DNA from: CAWGYT01 sp963826795
GTDB taxonomy: Bacteria; Planctomycetota; Planctomycetia; Pirellulales; Pirellulaceae
Direction of reading: 5' to 3'
NCBI GenBank assembly: GCA_963826795.1
Contig: CAWGYT010000025.1
Coordinates: forward strand, 62,001 to 126,000
Length of the DNA: 64,000 nt
Shown here: positions 7,964-20,539 of the stretch, piece after piece
Layout of the letters: each line of letters starts with the position of its first letter
How positions within the stretch are numbered: the first letter of the stretch is position 1
Position numbers and translations under genes: made by a program
The notes under the pieces: generated by a model
Seen by the model: only the letters and a program-made list of their open reading frames with translations
Database searches by the model: none
What the model was told of the DNA's origin: nothing

Positions 7964-10900
7964 ATGAGGCGTGGCGCTGCGACACATCGACGCAAACGGG
8001 GCCGATTGAGTCGCGAGCACTTGGAGCCGCGCGAGCTACTGGATGGGGATTCGCCGCTGGGTGACGGGGCAACGGCGGACACCGGATCCTTCCCGCGCGA
8101 CGAAATCGACCTCCTGATTGCCGACGACGATCTGTCGCGGATGGACGATCCGATCGGTGAGGATTTGCAGCGGCAGGACGTCGATCTGGTGCCAGCCCCG
8201 CCGGCCCCCGACGGTCCTCGCTTTCCCAGCGGGGTGCAGGGTCGCGATGGCGCACTCTTCCCGCTGGACTTGCTGGATCAGCAGTTCTTCGTGTTTGACG
8301 ATATGAGATTGAATGGCGAAGTCGACTTCGTCAACGACTTCAATTTCCAGCCGCTTCAGCGCTACGGCAATTGGCATTTCTTCCCGGCCGGCTCGGACCT
8401 GACCGAAGCCGACCCGGAACGGACCCGCGAATTCGCACGGCGCCTGGACCCGCGGCGCCTGTTCGTCATCAATATCGAACACTGGGCGACGACGGGCAGC
8501 GCGGCTGTGATTCAGGAATCGATTCGCAAGCTCAGTTCCGTCGTCGACATCATTCGAGAAGAAAATCCGACCGTCGTGCTGGGCATTTATCGAATGCTAC
8601 CGGTGCGCGACTATTCGACTCCGGTCACCTACGGCTACGATTCGCCACGCTACGACGCCTGGGCCGCCAACAATGCGGCGCTCCAAGAGCTGGCGGACAA
8701 GGTCGACGTGATCATGCCGTCGATCTACACGTTCTACCCGGATTACTATGAAGACGGATCGCCGCGGCTTTTTGAACGCGACCGTTGGGTGACGTACGCC
8801 ACCGCGAATTTGCTCGAAGCTCGCCAATACGGCAAGCCGGTGATTTCCTATATCTGGCCCTTCTACCATGGCGGCGGAGGCTCGGCCGACCCGAACGCCC
8901 CGGACTACCGCTACTGGAAATATCAACCGATCGGCGGTGAGTTTTGGAAATTGATTCTTGAGACGAACTACGCCTATGCGGATGGCACGATCATCTGGGC
9001 GGGACTGGACTTCGACTTCGATCCGGACTCGGCCTGGTGGATGGAATCGCTCGCGTTCGTCGACCAGGTGGGGCCGGCGCGCGCCTCGAGCGAAGTCACT
9101 GTGATCGGCACGCGCCAGTCCGGTGGCTTGCGCGATCTTCGTGCCAATGACGTCGCCTCGATCTGGATTCACGTGACCAGTGTCAACGATCCTCCAGTGG
9201 CGAAGAACGATCTTTTTTTCACGCCCCAGAATACGCCGATCACGGTGTTCCCGCTGCAAGACAACGGTCACGGGGCCGATTCTGACGTCGATGGAACACT
9301 CTTGCCCGACACGCTGACCGTCGTTCAGTCCCCGAGCGGCGGCGAGTTGGTGAACCACGGCGACGGCTCACTGACCTACAGTCCGTTGCCCGGATTTCAA
9401 GGTTCGGACCAGTTTTCGTACGCGGTTGGGGACGACGCGGGAGGACTGAGCAATACGGCGACGGTCATTGTGGTGGTCAATACGTCGCCTGTCGCGATTG
9501 ACGACGTTCGGACCACGCTCGAAGATCAACCCGTCACGATCTACGTTCTGTCCAATAACGGGTTCGGAGCGGACGTTGACGTAGACGGGAACTTGGATGC
9601 CAGTTCCCATACGGTCGTCAACGGCCCCGCGGGCGGGACGCTGTTGTGGCAGCCCAATGGGGCGTTCGTCTACACACCCACGACGAATTTCGCGGGCACC
9701 GACTCGTTCACCTACACGGTCCGCGATCTGGCGGGGGCGGTGAGCAACGAAGCGACGGTGACGATTTTCGTGACGGAAGTGAACGATCCTCCGATCGCTC
9801 GGCGCGATGATGTCGTGACCGATGAAGATACGGCGGTGATGATCGATGTCAGCGCCGACAACGGGTACGGCCCCGACCTGGACCTTGATGGTACCCTGCT
9901 GCCTGGCACGGCGACGCTGGTCGCACCGCCGGCACACGGGACGCTGGCCGCCGTGGGCAACGCGACCTATCGATACACGCCCGAGGCAGACTTTCATGGG
10001 ACGGACAACTTTTCGTATCGCATCCAGGACGAAGACGGGGCGTTCAGTACGGTGGCCACGGTCGCGGTCGTGGTGCTTCCCATCAACGATGCGCCAGTCG
10101 CGTTTGATGATGTGTTGACGACGGCCGTCGGAACGCCGGTGACGATCGATGTCACGCAAGAACACGGCAAGGGTGCCGACTTTGATGTGGATCTCGATCC
10201 GCTGACCGCCGAGTTGCTCGAACCGCTCAGCCCATTCGGCGGCTCGGTCGGACGCGACGAAAGCGGCCATTTCGTTTACACGCCGCTGCCTGGCTTTCGG
10301 GGGGCCGACTTTTTCCACTACGTGCTGGCGGACGGAAACGGGGGACGCAGCCGTTCGGCCACGGTCACCATTTTCGTGAACACGCCTCCGGTGGCCGCCG
10401 ATGACACGATCACGCTGTCGGAGGACGGTGTGTTAAGGTTCAGCGTGCTCACCGATCACGGGCAAGGCGTTGACTTCGATCCGGACGGGGCCGTGCGTCG
10501 GTCCACGGTGATCGCCACCGGCGCCCCGGCAAATGGCCAACTGACGAACCATCGCGATGGCACGTTTACGTATCAGCCCTTTCCGAACTACCACGGGACG
10601 GACTCCTTCACCTACGTCGTCGCGGATAACGAACTGGCGTTTAGCCAACCGGCCCTCGTGACGCTCGAAGTCCTCGATCTCAACGATCCGCCGGTGGCCC
10701 GCGACGATGCCTTTCTTACCGCGCTGAATTTTTCGCTCCAACTGAACCTGCTGGAGGATCACGGAAACGGCCCGGACGAGGACCTGGACGGCCAATTGCA
10801 AGCGGGGCTCACGGCGATCGTGTCCCCGCCCGGCCACGGACAGTTGACTGATCGGGGCGAAGGTCAATTTCGGTATACGCCCAATGCCGGTTTCCTGGGT

Positions 10901-13900
10901 TTCGATCAGTTCACCTACACGGTCCAGGACGACGACGGAGCCACGAGCGAGCCGGCCACGGTCACCATCGAAGTCCGCGACTTCAATCTGCCGCCGATCG
11001 CCCGTGACGATGCCTTCACGACCGACGAAGACATCGCGATCGTTTTGCACGTCTTGCTTGACCAAGGCAATGGAGCGGATGAGGACCTGGACGGAACGCT
11101 GGATTTGACCTCCCTCGAGATTGCCTCGCCTCCCCTGTCCGGATCGATCTCAATTCCCGGCGACGGAACGCTGATTTATACGCCCAATCTGAATTTTTCA
11201 GGCGGCGACAGCTTTACCTATACGATCCGGGATGACGAACAATTGGCCAGCAACGTCGCCGTGGTGACGGTGGACGTGACGCCCGTGAATGATGCGCCGC
11301 TGCTCCAAGACGACTGGGTGACGGTCGCGGAAGATACGTCGCTGGCCATTGACGTCCTGGTCGACCACGGCAACGGTCCGGACTCGGACGTCGACGGCAC
11401 ACTCGTGCTCTCGTCGCTCGTCGTCGTCAACGGTCCGCTGCACGGGACGTTGAGCAACGAGGGAAATGGGACGTTCACCTACACGCCGCAGGACAACTAT
11501 TTCGGCAGCGACCAATTTCAGTATCAGGGCCTGGATGACCAGGGTTCGCTCAGCAATCTCGCCACGGTGACGATCGACATCACTCCCGTCAACGACCGAC
11601 CTGTTGCCGGTGACGACAACGTGACGACCCAGGAAGACGAGGCGGTGGTCATCGATCTGCTGAGCGATCATGGTGGCGGCGTCGATCAAGACCTGGATGG
11701 GACGCTGGACCTGATGTCGGTCGTCGTCACGACGGCTCCCGACCACGGAATGCTACTCGTCGGTGACGACGGCACGGTGCGGTACACGCCCGAGTCGGAC
11801 TACCACGGCCAGGACCTCTTTCAATACACGATCGCTGATGACATGGGGGCGGCAAGCGATCCGGCCGCGGTGGTCGTCACGATCGTCGATGTCAACGACC
11901 CGCCGATCGCCGCCGACGACCAGGTCACAACGCGGCCGGGGACGCCCCTGATGATCGACGTCGTGTTCGACCACGGTGGCGGTGTCGACTTCGACGTGGA
12001 CGGTTCGCTGGACACCGACCAGACTGACATCCTTGCGTCACCGTCTGATGGGACGTTGCAGCAGGTCGGCAACGGTGTTTTCGAGTACACGCCGACCAGC
12101 GGCTATCCATGGCAGTGATTCTTTCGTGTACGCGATCGCCGATGATGACGGGGCCAGCAGCAACCCCGCAACGGTCACCATCGTCGTCAACGAGCCGCCA
12201 CAGGCATTCGACGATTTCCTGGAAACGACCGAAGACACACCACTCCCGTTTTCGGTACTCGTGGCCAATGGCGGCCCAGCCGATTCGGATTCCGATGGCA
12301 GCTTGGTCACGTCGCTGACTACGATTGTCATTCCCCCGTCGCACGGTAACCTCACGCCCTTGGCCAATGGCGTTTACTTTTACGCGCCGACTGAGAATTT
12401 CTTTGGCCAGGATGTGTTCACCTATTCGATTCAAGATGACGATGGTGCCCGCAGCGAGGCACAAGTGCACGTCAACGTTCTCCCGGTCAACGACCCTCCG
12501 CATGCGAAGTCCGATACGATTGCCACCATCGAAGGACTGCCCCTGCGAGTTGACCTGACGGTGGATCACGGCGCTGGAGTCGATTTCGATGTCGACGGCT
12601 GGCTCGTCCACGACTCGATCGCAATCATCAACGCGCCTGCTCAGGGAACCATTGACATCGAACCCGAGGGCTCGGTCACCTACACGCCGAGCATGAACTT
12701 CGTGGGCACCGACTCGTTCAGCTATTCGATTCTGGACGACCAGGGCGCGGTCAGCAACGAGGCGACGGTAACGATCGACGTCCAACGCGCCGATTCGACC
12801 GCCCCTGCAGCAGCACGATGTCCTCACCACGCTCGAGGACAAAGCGATCACGTTCAGCCCGTTTGCCGATCACGGCGAGGGAATCGATCGAGATCCGGAT
12901 GGGATGTTGGTGGCATCGAGCCTGATGAACATCACCTGGCCCACGGACGGGAAGCTGGTCAACAATGGCGATGGCACGTTCACCTACACGCCGTTTGCCG
13001 ACTTCCACGGCAGCGACAGCTTTGAGTACACCGTACGGGATGACGAGGGCGGCTTGGGCAAGGTGTACGAGGTGTTGTCCGAGGCACTCGTTGACGGCGG
13101 ACAACGCAGCCAACTGGACCATCGCTGGACCGTGGATATTCCGGGCGAGGAAGCCTTGAGTCTGGTCGTAACCGGCTATCACGACAGCACGACGGAGGCG
13201 TTTCGCTTCGAGTATTCAGTGGACGGCACGAATTGGATACCTACTGACCTGGTGCTGACCAACGCGGTCCAGTTCCTCACGTTCGATCTGCCGTCGGGCA
13301 TTCCAGGACCGCTCCACCTCCGCGTCGTCGACACCGACCAATCGCCCGGAGAAATCACGCTCGACCGCGTCTTCGTCGATGACCTCTACGTCGCCTATCG
13401 GCCGCAACCCAATCCCGCGCTGCCGGAGGTACGAATCAGCGATGTCATCGTCGCGGAAGGTCCGCCGAGCGAAGCGGAATTGACCGTGACCCGCAGCGGG
13501 GACACGAGCGAAAGTGTTACGGTCACGTACGAACTCGTCGGGGGAACGGCAACGGCTGGAGTCGATTTTGCGTTTCACGGGCCCAGAATGCTGCAGCTCG
13601 CGCCGGGCCAGACGCAGGCCACGATCCGGATTCCTTTGGCGGATGACACGGCCCCCGAACCCGACGAAGCGTTCTACGTGCGACTGAGTCAGCCAGTGAG
13701 GGCACGGATCGCCGACGCGGAGGGCCAGGTCACGATCTTGGCAAGCGACAACCCGCTCGCCCCAGGCGGCGCAGGTCCCACGCTCCCTTCACCCGTAATC
13801 GATCCGAAAAACGAGGCCCCGCGGGTCACTCAGGTCCAGGTCGGCTCAAGCCAGTGGTCCCAGGAATTCCGCGACGCAGGCGAAGGGACCGAGTGGGGCG

Positions 13901-14640
13901 CAGGGTTTGGATACACCATTCCCACGGGCCCTCGGCAGTCGGATCCGCTGCCTTGGGCTAATCTGGATCAGATCCGTGTTCGGTTCAGTGATCCCGTGGC
14001 GAGCTTCAACCCGGGTGACCATGTGCGAATCGAGGCCGTCGCTGCGGGGAACGACACCGCCAGGATCGACCACGTGGAACTCGATGCAACGCAGACGTTG
14101 CTGACGTTGCACTTCGAAACACCGTTGGACGCGAATCGCTATCGGTTGGTTTTGAGTGACGACGTGCGGAATCAGTTCGGGGCGCAGCTGGACGGCGAGT
14201 GGCGGACTGACGTGTCGGAGATCTCAGGGGACGGCCGAGCGGGCGGGAACTTTCAGTTCCAATTCAATGTCTTGCCCGGCGATTCGGATCAGTCTGGCGA
14301 AGTCCAAGCGAGCGATGGCGAGTCGATTCTAGCGCGACTCTTCGCGGCACTCGGAGACGACCGAGATGGCTATTCCATCTTCGACGACCTCAATGGAGAC
14401 GGTCAGATCCGCGCCAACGATGGCGTGGTGCCCTTCAGTCGACTCGGCCAGCATCTGCCGGATGTCGCTCCGGCCGTCGAGTCGTTCTCGCTTTTCGCGC
14501 GTCATGACGATGCCCTCGCCGAAATCGAGCTGCAGCCCAGCGACTCCCTGGCCGCAGGCGATCTCGAACAGCTGGCCCGCATCCGCCCGCGCTGGCAGCC
14601 ACGCTTGACCAAACCCAATCGCGGCGTTTTCTTCGCCTGA
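7964..14640 (+). CDS. Giant secreted adhesin: GH56-like domain, 13 Ig-like repeats, Calx-beta, dockerin; two frameshifts
   Basis: Start ATG 7964 follows gaggag at 7953-7958. The product is about 2,224 residues. The N-terminus carries the planctomycete LEPRELL motif (residues ~20-30). Residues ~95-370 look like a hyaluronidase (GH56) TIM barrel: VINIEHW (Glu172) matches the family's ID-F-E-W catalytic strand, followed by MPSIY and ADGTIIWAG. From 9180 to 13050 there are 13 Ig/cadherin-like repeats of ~100 residues, each with VNDPPVA(R/K)DD, a G-x-D-x-D-x-DG-L calcium-type loop and F-x-YTP...DSFTY. A Calx-beta domain follows (~13425-13760), then an Ig-like domain and a dockerin with two Ca loops (14275-14470). 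The frame is broken by one extra base near 12106 and another near 12798; removing each restores the repeat pattern exactly. Likely a surface adhesin or polysaccharide-binding enzyme. Confidence 0.85.
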
Positions 14641-14810
14641 TCCTGCCCAGCAACGAGCTTTTCGCACATCGCCCCGTGCGGCCTGGCACTGACACTCGCC
14701 GACGAGACAAGACCGCCGCGAGCCACCGAGGACAACACAGTTGCAGACTGATACTCGGCACGCGGTTTGCATGGAATGCGTGACGTGTGGCATCATCGGA
14801 GGGCGGAACG

Positions 14811-15839
14811 ATGAAAAACGCGATACGACTGGGCGTGCTGACGCTGGGGGTCCTGTGCGGCTTTTCGGCGAGTGGGCAAACGACGGTTCCTGGTGACTTC
14901 ACGGGGGACGGTCAATTGCAGTCGGACGACATCGATCAATTGGCCCGCGTGATCGTCGCCGGCCACGATTGGTTCGACTTGAACGGGGATGGAATTGTCG
15001 ACCGTTGGGACCGAAACGTGCTCGTTGAAGAACTCATGCAGACATGGATGGGAGACGTCAATCTGGACGGTGGCTTCAATACGATGGACCTTGTCCAGAT
15101 GTTTCAGGCGGGCGAGTACGACGACGGAATCCCGGGCAACTCGACGTGGGCCGAAGGCGACGTAAACGGCGACGGGGACTTTGACAGCGGTGACTTAGTG
15201 GCCTCGCTTCACACAGGCTACGAATGCGGTCCGCGTGATCCGAACGGCACGATGCAATGTCGCTGGGAGACTTTCGGATCAGGGACACTTCCACGGCCTC
15301 TTCCGGGGACGTCGGCCTGGGCGGGCGATCTTGACCTGGACATGGCATTGACAGCCGCAGACATCGATTTCCTGTCCGAGGTCGTTCGCGAGGGGGTCGG
15401 CGACCGTGCGCAGACCTTGTTTCTGCAGCGGGGATTCGATCTGAACGGCGACCAAGTGATCAATTCCGACGACCATCGGTTCTGGGTGCAGGACTTGAAA
15501 CTCACCTGGTTCGGCGACGCGAATCTGGATGGACAGCTCGGAACCGAGGACATGGTTCTGGCGTTTCAGAGCGGAAAATTCGAGCAGCCGGAATTTGCGA
15601 GTTGGGCCGAAGGGGATTGGAACGGCGACCTCGAGTTCGACTCAGCAGATCTGGTCCAGCTGTTCGGCCAGTGCGGCTATGATTGTTGCCCGTTTGGCGA
15701 CTGCACACGAGCCGCTGAGCCGGTCAGCTCGGTGCCCGAACCGGCGCGCATTCCACTGCTTGAGTTTGCGATCGGTGCTTACTGGGGCATTTCCAGGATC
15801 TGGCCGTCCCCTCGCAGCTGCTCGCGAATGATTTCGTAG
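14811..15839 (+). CDS. Secreted dockerin-repeat protein with a short VPEP tail
   Basis: Start ATG 14811 follows cggagggcgg. The 342-residue product has a clear signal peptide (IRLGVLTLGVLCGFSASGQ) and two halves, each with two or three calcium-loop pairs of dockerin type (DFTGDGQLQSDDID, DLNGDGIVD, DVNLDGGFNTMDLV, DVNGDGDFDSGDLV, and again in the second half). The end, SSVPEPARIPLLEFAIG, begins like a PEP-CTERM sorting signal, but instead of the usual membrane segment and RRRR it continues YWGISRIWPSPRSCSR into the convergent gene, overlapping it by 61 bp. The sorting tail may be truncated. It shares its layout with the dockerin protein at 22093 and follows the giant adhesin, which also ends in a dockerin. 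Confidence 0.82.
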   Translation: MKNAIRLGVLTLGVLCGFSASGQTTVPGDFTGDGQLQSDDIDQLARVIVAGHDWFDLNGDGIVDRWDRNVLVEELMQTWMGDVNLDGGFNTMDLVQMFQAGEYDDGIPGNSTWAEGDVNGDGDFDSGDLVASLHTGYECGPRDPNGTMQCRWETFGSGTLPRPLPGTSAWAGDLDLDMALTAADIDFLSEVVREGVGDRAQTLFLQRGFDLNGDQVINSDDHRFWVQDLKLTWFGDANLDGQLGTEDMVLAFQSGKFEQPEFASWAEGDWNGDLEFDSADLVQLFGQCGYDCCPFGDCTRAAEPVSSVPEPARIPLLEFAIGAYWGISRIWPSPRSCSRMIS

Positions 15840-17489
15840 GGGACGTTTTGAACCGAGCTGTCCTGGACGAGCGCCAGGTGCGCGACGGTGGCGGCGGATT
15901 GCCCGAGGATCATGAACACGGGCTCCATCCGGATCGAGCCGAAGGCGATGTGCGTGCTGGAAACGCAGACGGGCACGACCAGGTTCGTGCACTCCTCGGC
16001 CCGCGGCAAAATCGTGCCCAGCGCGATCTGGTAGGGGCCCTGGGTCGAGACGCCGATGTCACCCTCGTTTTGCACGTGGCCCTCGGCCGTCACGTAGCGT
16101 TGCACGTTATGGGAATCCATGGCATAGGATCCCATCCCGATCGACTGCGGCGTCGGTCGACGCTTGAGCAGTTCATTTTCGGTCATCACGAACTGTCCGC
16201 GCATCCGTCGCGATTCGCGGACGTAGATCTGATGCGGCCAATGGTGGTTGTCGACGAACTCGTCCTTGGCCAGTCCCCAGCGGCTCATCGCTTCGCGGAC
16301 GTCGTCGGGCACGCGCGGATCGTTGGCCAAGAAGTACATCAAACCCTGTTGGTACTGTTCATGGTTTCGGATGATCTCCTTGCGGCGTTCATAATCAGCC
16401 TCAGGATAGTCGTAGTTCGCGCCGATGTAGTCCGTGCTGAAAGGGCCGTGGTTATTCGTGTCGGTCTTGGCGTTCGGGATGGGATCGAATTTATGAAAAT
16501 GCTCGCGCCACCCGGCCTCGAGGACTCGCAAAAGCAACTCATACTGACCCGGGTCGTAACCCTCGGGTCGCGGGAAGGGGACGCGATTCTCGGGCACCTG
16601 CGTGAGGCACATGCGAAAGCAGTAGGCCTGAATTCGGTGATCGGCCGCGCCGTATTCCCCGGGCGGGTCAGGCGCTGATGTGGGGCAGCAGCCCGCTCGC
16701 CGGGTTGCCCGGAATTCGGTAGGGATCAATTCCGCGCGGTAACACGCCGAAGTGGTGTCGATGGTGGAGCACGCCCGTTTGCACGCCATTCCATTGTTCT
16801 CCGTAGGCGTCTCGCGATTCGCGTCCCACCGCGAAGGTCACACTCGCCGCCGCCATCAGATCGCCCTCATAGGTCGCATCGATGAACATCCGGCTCGACC
16901 AGGTGCGGCCGCTGAGCGTCTTGATGGAGCGAAGTTGGGGCCCGTCGCGTGTGACGCCATGATCGCGGTCCAGCCACTGGTTGCGGTGGACGGGGATTTT
17001 GGCCTCGGCCAACCATTCATCAAAGACCTGCTCGGCCACATGCGGTTCGAAGATCCACATCGTGCGCTGTTGACCATCGACGGCAGGCGTCCCCTGACCA
17101 CGGTTCCCATACGCGTCGCGAGCTTGCCATGTCCAGGCATCATCGCGAGCGTAGTGTTGCCAAATGCGATGATAAAATTCCCGCGCCAGGCCGCCGATCA
17201 CGGACTTGTTTCCCGTGTCGGTCCAGCCCAAGCCTCCGGCGGTGAGCCCACCCAGGTGACGTTCAGGACAGACGATGGCAACTTGGCGTCCCAGCCGGCG
17301 CGCCTGCAGGGCCGCCACGACGCCCGCACTGGTTCCCCCGTAAACCACGACGTCCCAGACTTCGGACTCGGGTTCCGCGCCTCCGGCCTCACGCGCGGTC
17401 CACCAAGTCGGGGAGCTGAGCCGGAACGGATGCAGCGCCGCGGCGAACACCAGCGCCAGGAAAATCGTTCGTCGCCAAGACCGGTGCAT
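15779..17489 (-). CDS. Secreted FAD-dependent oxidoreductase (FAD_oxidored family), one frameshift
   Basis: Start ATG 17489 has gaggt 7 bp upstream. The product is about 569 residues with a signal peptide (RTIFLALVFAAALH), a Rossmann FAD motif (VWDVVVYGGTSAGVVAALQ), ERHLGGLTAGGLGWTD, MFIDATYEGDLMAAA, and the C-terminal family blocks AYCFRMCLT, NHHWPHQIYVRESRRMRGQ and SSTHIAFGSIRMEPVFMILGQSAA. The reading frame changes near 16671: removal of one base gives PHISADPPGE, joining the two halves exactly as in the family. Planctomycetes hold many such genes; several are annotated only as FAD-dependent oxidoreductases with unknown substrates. It is convergent with the dockerin protein and its 3' end overlaps it. 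Confidence 0.85.
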
Positions 17490-17613
17490 CGTAGACCTCG
17501 CCTGATTTCGAAAGCATCGGGACGCCGTGAACCCCTTCGGGCTGTCGCGTTCGCGTCCCGACCCGGTCGAGAATACGCTCCTTCGACGCGCTTCGCAACC
17601 GCGCCCCCCGCGC

Positions 17614-17633
17614 GAGAGAGAGAGAGAGAGAAG
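17614..17633. repeat. (GA)n microsatellite between FAD oxidoreductase and hybrid kinase genes
   Basis: About nine GA dinucleotides lie in the 192-bp gap. Nothing else is recognisable in this gap. Confidence 0.9.
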
Positions 17634-17681
17634 AACGGCCCGCGCGGCGCCGAGGCCCCACACCGAGGCCCGGCGCGGCGG

Positions 17682-20247
17682 CTAATTGGCCAGATGGGAC
17701 TGAATGGCGTCGAACAGCTCCGCAATTTGAATTCGGAGCAAATCGATCGCCGACGCCGTCGACTCGAACGATCCACTCCGCGCGAGCAGCTCCAGGGCAT
17801 TGCACAGTTCGGCGGAATCCTTGCGATCGTACGAGCTGACCAGCCCTTTCAGTCGATGGGCGGCAACCTGCAGCCGTCGCGCCTGTCGCTGCTGGGTCGC
17901 TACTTCAATCTCGCCGAGAATTGCGGGGACCTCGTCCACGAAGAATTGCATTTGCAGTCGCAGCAAGACGGTGTCGTTCCCCAGTCGCTGCAGAGCCGGC
18001 CGGAAGTCGATCGGCGCCGTCCGGCCGTTCCGACTTGGGGCCGGCGGGGGCCGCAGGCGTGGGCCCCGCGCCCGCGCGTGACAAAGCCTCGCATCCACCC
18101 GGTGCGGACGACTGCTCCAGCACGCGGAGCAGTTCCTTCGTGTTGATCGGCTTGGGCAGGTAGGCGTCCATGCCAGCCGCGAGGCACTTTTCCCGGTCGC
18201 CCTTCATCGCATGGGCGGTGACCGCGATGATCGGCACATGACCTGACGTGGTCCGCTCCCACTGGCGAATCGCCGCCGTGGCTTGATACCCATCCATCTC
18301 GGGCATTTGGACGTCCATCAACACCGCATCAAACGCGTGCTGCTGGAGACGATCCACGGCCTGCCGACCATTTTCGACCTCGACATAGCGATGGCCGTAC
18401 TTGCTCAGAATCGCGGCGATCAAGTTCCGATTGGAAGCGTGATCATCCGCGACCAGGACCAGCAACGATCGTTCCCCTGCCACGCCCTCAGCCGGCGGCT
18501 GATTCGGCAATGGCAAGACTGGCTGGAGCGAATTGCCAAGCTGGATCGAAAGCGACGGCTGAAAGCGGACCGTAAAATAGAACGTGCTGCCCTTTCCCAA
18601 CTCGCTTTCGACCCAGATCCGACCCTGCATCAATCGCAGCAGTTCGGACGTAATGGTGAGCCCCAATCCGGTTCCGCCGTAGGTTCGAGTCGTCGAAGAG
18701 TCCACCTGGGTGAAGGCCTCGAAGATTTGATCCAGCCGTTCGGCCGGGACGCCGATCCCGGTATCCTTCACGGAAAATCGAAGCGAGATCTCGGACTCGT
18801 TTTGCCATTGTGGCTGGACCTCGACCGCGACCTCACCTTGCTCGGTGAATTTGATCGCGTTGCCGACTAAATTGATCAGAATCTGTCGGAGACGAACTGG
18901 ATCACCGCGCAGCTGTTGAGGAACGGTTGTCGGCAATCGCCAATTCAAGTCCAGATGCTTCGCTTGGGCTTGGACCGCAAGGGACCGCATCGTGTCGCGC
19001 AGCAGGTCAGCGAGCTGAAAATCAATCTTCTCGATCTCCAGTCGCGAGGCTTCGATCTTGGACAGATCCAACACGTCGTTCAGCAATTTGAGCAGCGATT
19101 CGGCTGAATTCTGCACGGTGTGCAGATAGTCGCGTTGATCCGGACCCAGGTCGGTGGCCAGGGTCAGCTCGGTCATGCCGATGATGGCGTTCATCGGTGT
19201 ACGAATTTCGTGACTGATGTTGGCCAGGAACTCACTTTTGGCTCGGCTGGCTGCCTCCGCCGCGGACTTCGCCGCTTCCAGTGCCTGCTGGGCTTCCCGG
19301 CGCCGCGTCGTGTCACTGCCAATGACAATCCAATGAACCAATCGCTCGGCATCGTCCTGCACGGGAGTCAGATTAAACGTGCCCCAGTAGGCCTCGCCGT
19401 TGGCTCGATACAGCAATCGCTCGTCAGTCAGACTTTTCCCGGCAGACAGAAGTTCCCTGAAACTCTCGATCTCGGCGTGATCCCGGTGATAGCGAAACAG
19501 GAGGCTCGTTAGCGGCAAACCCACTGCCTGTTCGCTGCGGTGGCCCGTCATGCGGGTGAACGCCGCGTTCGACCACTCGACGTTGCCCGCGGCATCCAGA
19601 ATGGCGACCGCGTTGTCGGTCTTGCTGGCCACCAGCGACAGCAGGGTCAGGGTTTCGCCTTCGGCAGCGTCACTCGATCGCTCCCGACGACGGGTTTCTG
19701 TCAACAGCGCCATCTTGTCCCGGCTGCGGCGATAGAGCGTCGCCAGACCATCCTCCGGCGTCGCTTGACAAAGCACGTCCCGCCAGTCATTCAAATCCGA
19801 AGCCGTGGGTGGATTGAATTCAACCGAAAGCCATTGCCCGATGCGAATCACTCCGGCGCGACGCGGCCAGTCTTTCCCGTCCAGCCGCGACACCAACCGA
19901 CTCCATTCGGCAATCTGTGCGTTTTCCAATGGCAGATTGACGAGTTCCAGCGAGCGGGCCGCCTTGCCGGCCAAACGCGTTTCGAGCAGGAATTGACCCT
20001 CCTGCGAGACCAAGTGCCACTCGATGCGGCTCGCTTCGTATCGCTTCAAGACCTCCCGCGTCGCCTGGCAAACCACCTTGGCCAATTGATTTCGTTCGCG
20101 GCGAGACAGACCCGCCAGGGCGCCCAAGAGTTTCGTGCGGCGACTTAGCTGAGCGATCTCACCAGTTCGACTGGCGTCAACTTGAGCCACGCGAACCTGT
20201 CCGGACGAACGTGCTTCGATGGGCAGGCGAAACGGTTGTTGCTCCAT
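17682..20247 (-). CDS. Hybrid sensor histidine kinase: PAS, HisKA, HATPase, receiver, HPt; one frameshift
   Basis: Start at 20247 (MEQQPFRLPIEARS). The product is about 854 residues with no membrane segment, so a cytoplasmic sensor. Order: N-terminal ~190 residues of unknown fold, PAS (~220-340; NAVAILDAAGNVEWSNAAF), HisKA with NISHEIRTPMNAI (phospho-His), HATPase with NLVGNAIKFTEQG, DTGIGVP and YGGTGLGLTI, a receiver with phospho-Asp in AVLMDVQMPEMDGY and KP in YLPKPIN, and an HPt domain with phospho-His in VAAHRLKGLV. The HPt part is in another frame; one extra base in the Ala/Pro-rich linker at ~18000-18060 separates it. The gene follows an NtrC-type regulator in the same direction and has a strong sigma-54 promoter match 130 bp upstream. 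Confidence 0.9.
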
Positions 20248-20377
20248 CCTAAAGGGTTCTCCCGAAGCGAGGAACAAACGGCGGGTAGCGGACGGCGGCA
20301 ATAATCACCAGCTTCCTCGGGACGTGCGAAAAAGGCGGGTCTCGGCGAATCCAATGACCTTCCGCTTGGGAACCAGG

Positions 20378-20394
20378 GCAAGCAACGTGCCAAG
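20378..20394 (-). promoter_or_regulatory. Sigma-54 (-24/-12) promoter for the hybrid kinase gene
   Basis: On the minus strand the sequence TTGGCACGTTGCTTGCC matches the sigma-54 consensus TGGCACG-N4-TTGC, with GG and GC exactly 12 bp apart. It lies in the gap between the NtrC-type gene and the hybrid kinase gene, pointing at the kinase, with a leader of ~120 nt. The activator that such a promoter needs is encoded by the gene just upstream. Confidence 0.65.
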
Positions 20395-20539
20395 CCAGAC
20401 TTTTTTGAAATTCAGGGCGAGCCTCGGCCGTTGCGGGGCGGGCCTGGGACGGCTCACGACGAACGCTGCCCTGGTTGACCACTAACTGGGCGCGCGGTCG
20501 ACTCGGAATCGCTCGATTCGACGTGCCTTCGCGCGGCAC

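Noticed and set aside
12100..12810. Programmed frameshifting in the adhesin gene
   Set aside because: No slippery heptamer or stimulating structure at either site, and the same kind of error occurs in many unrelated genes.
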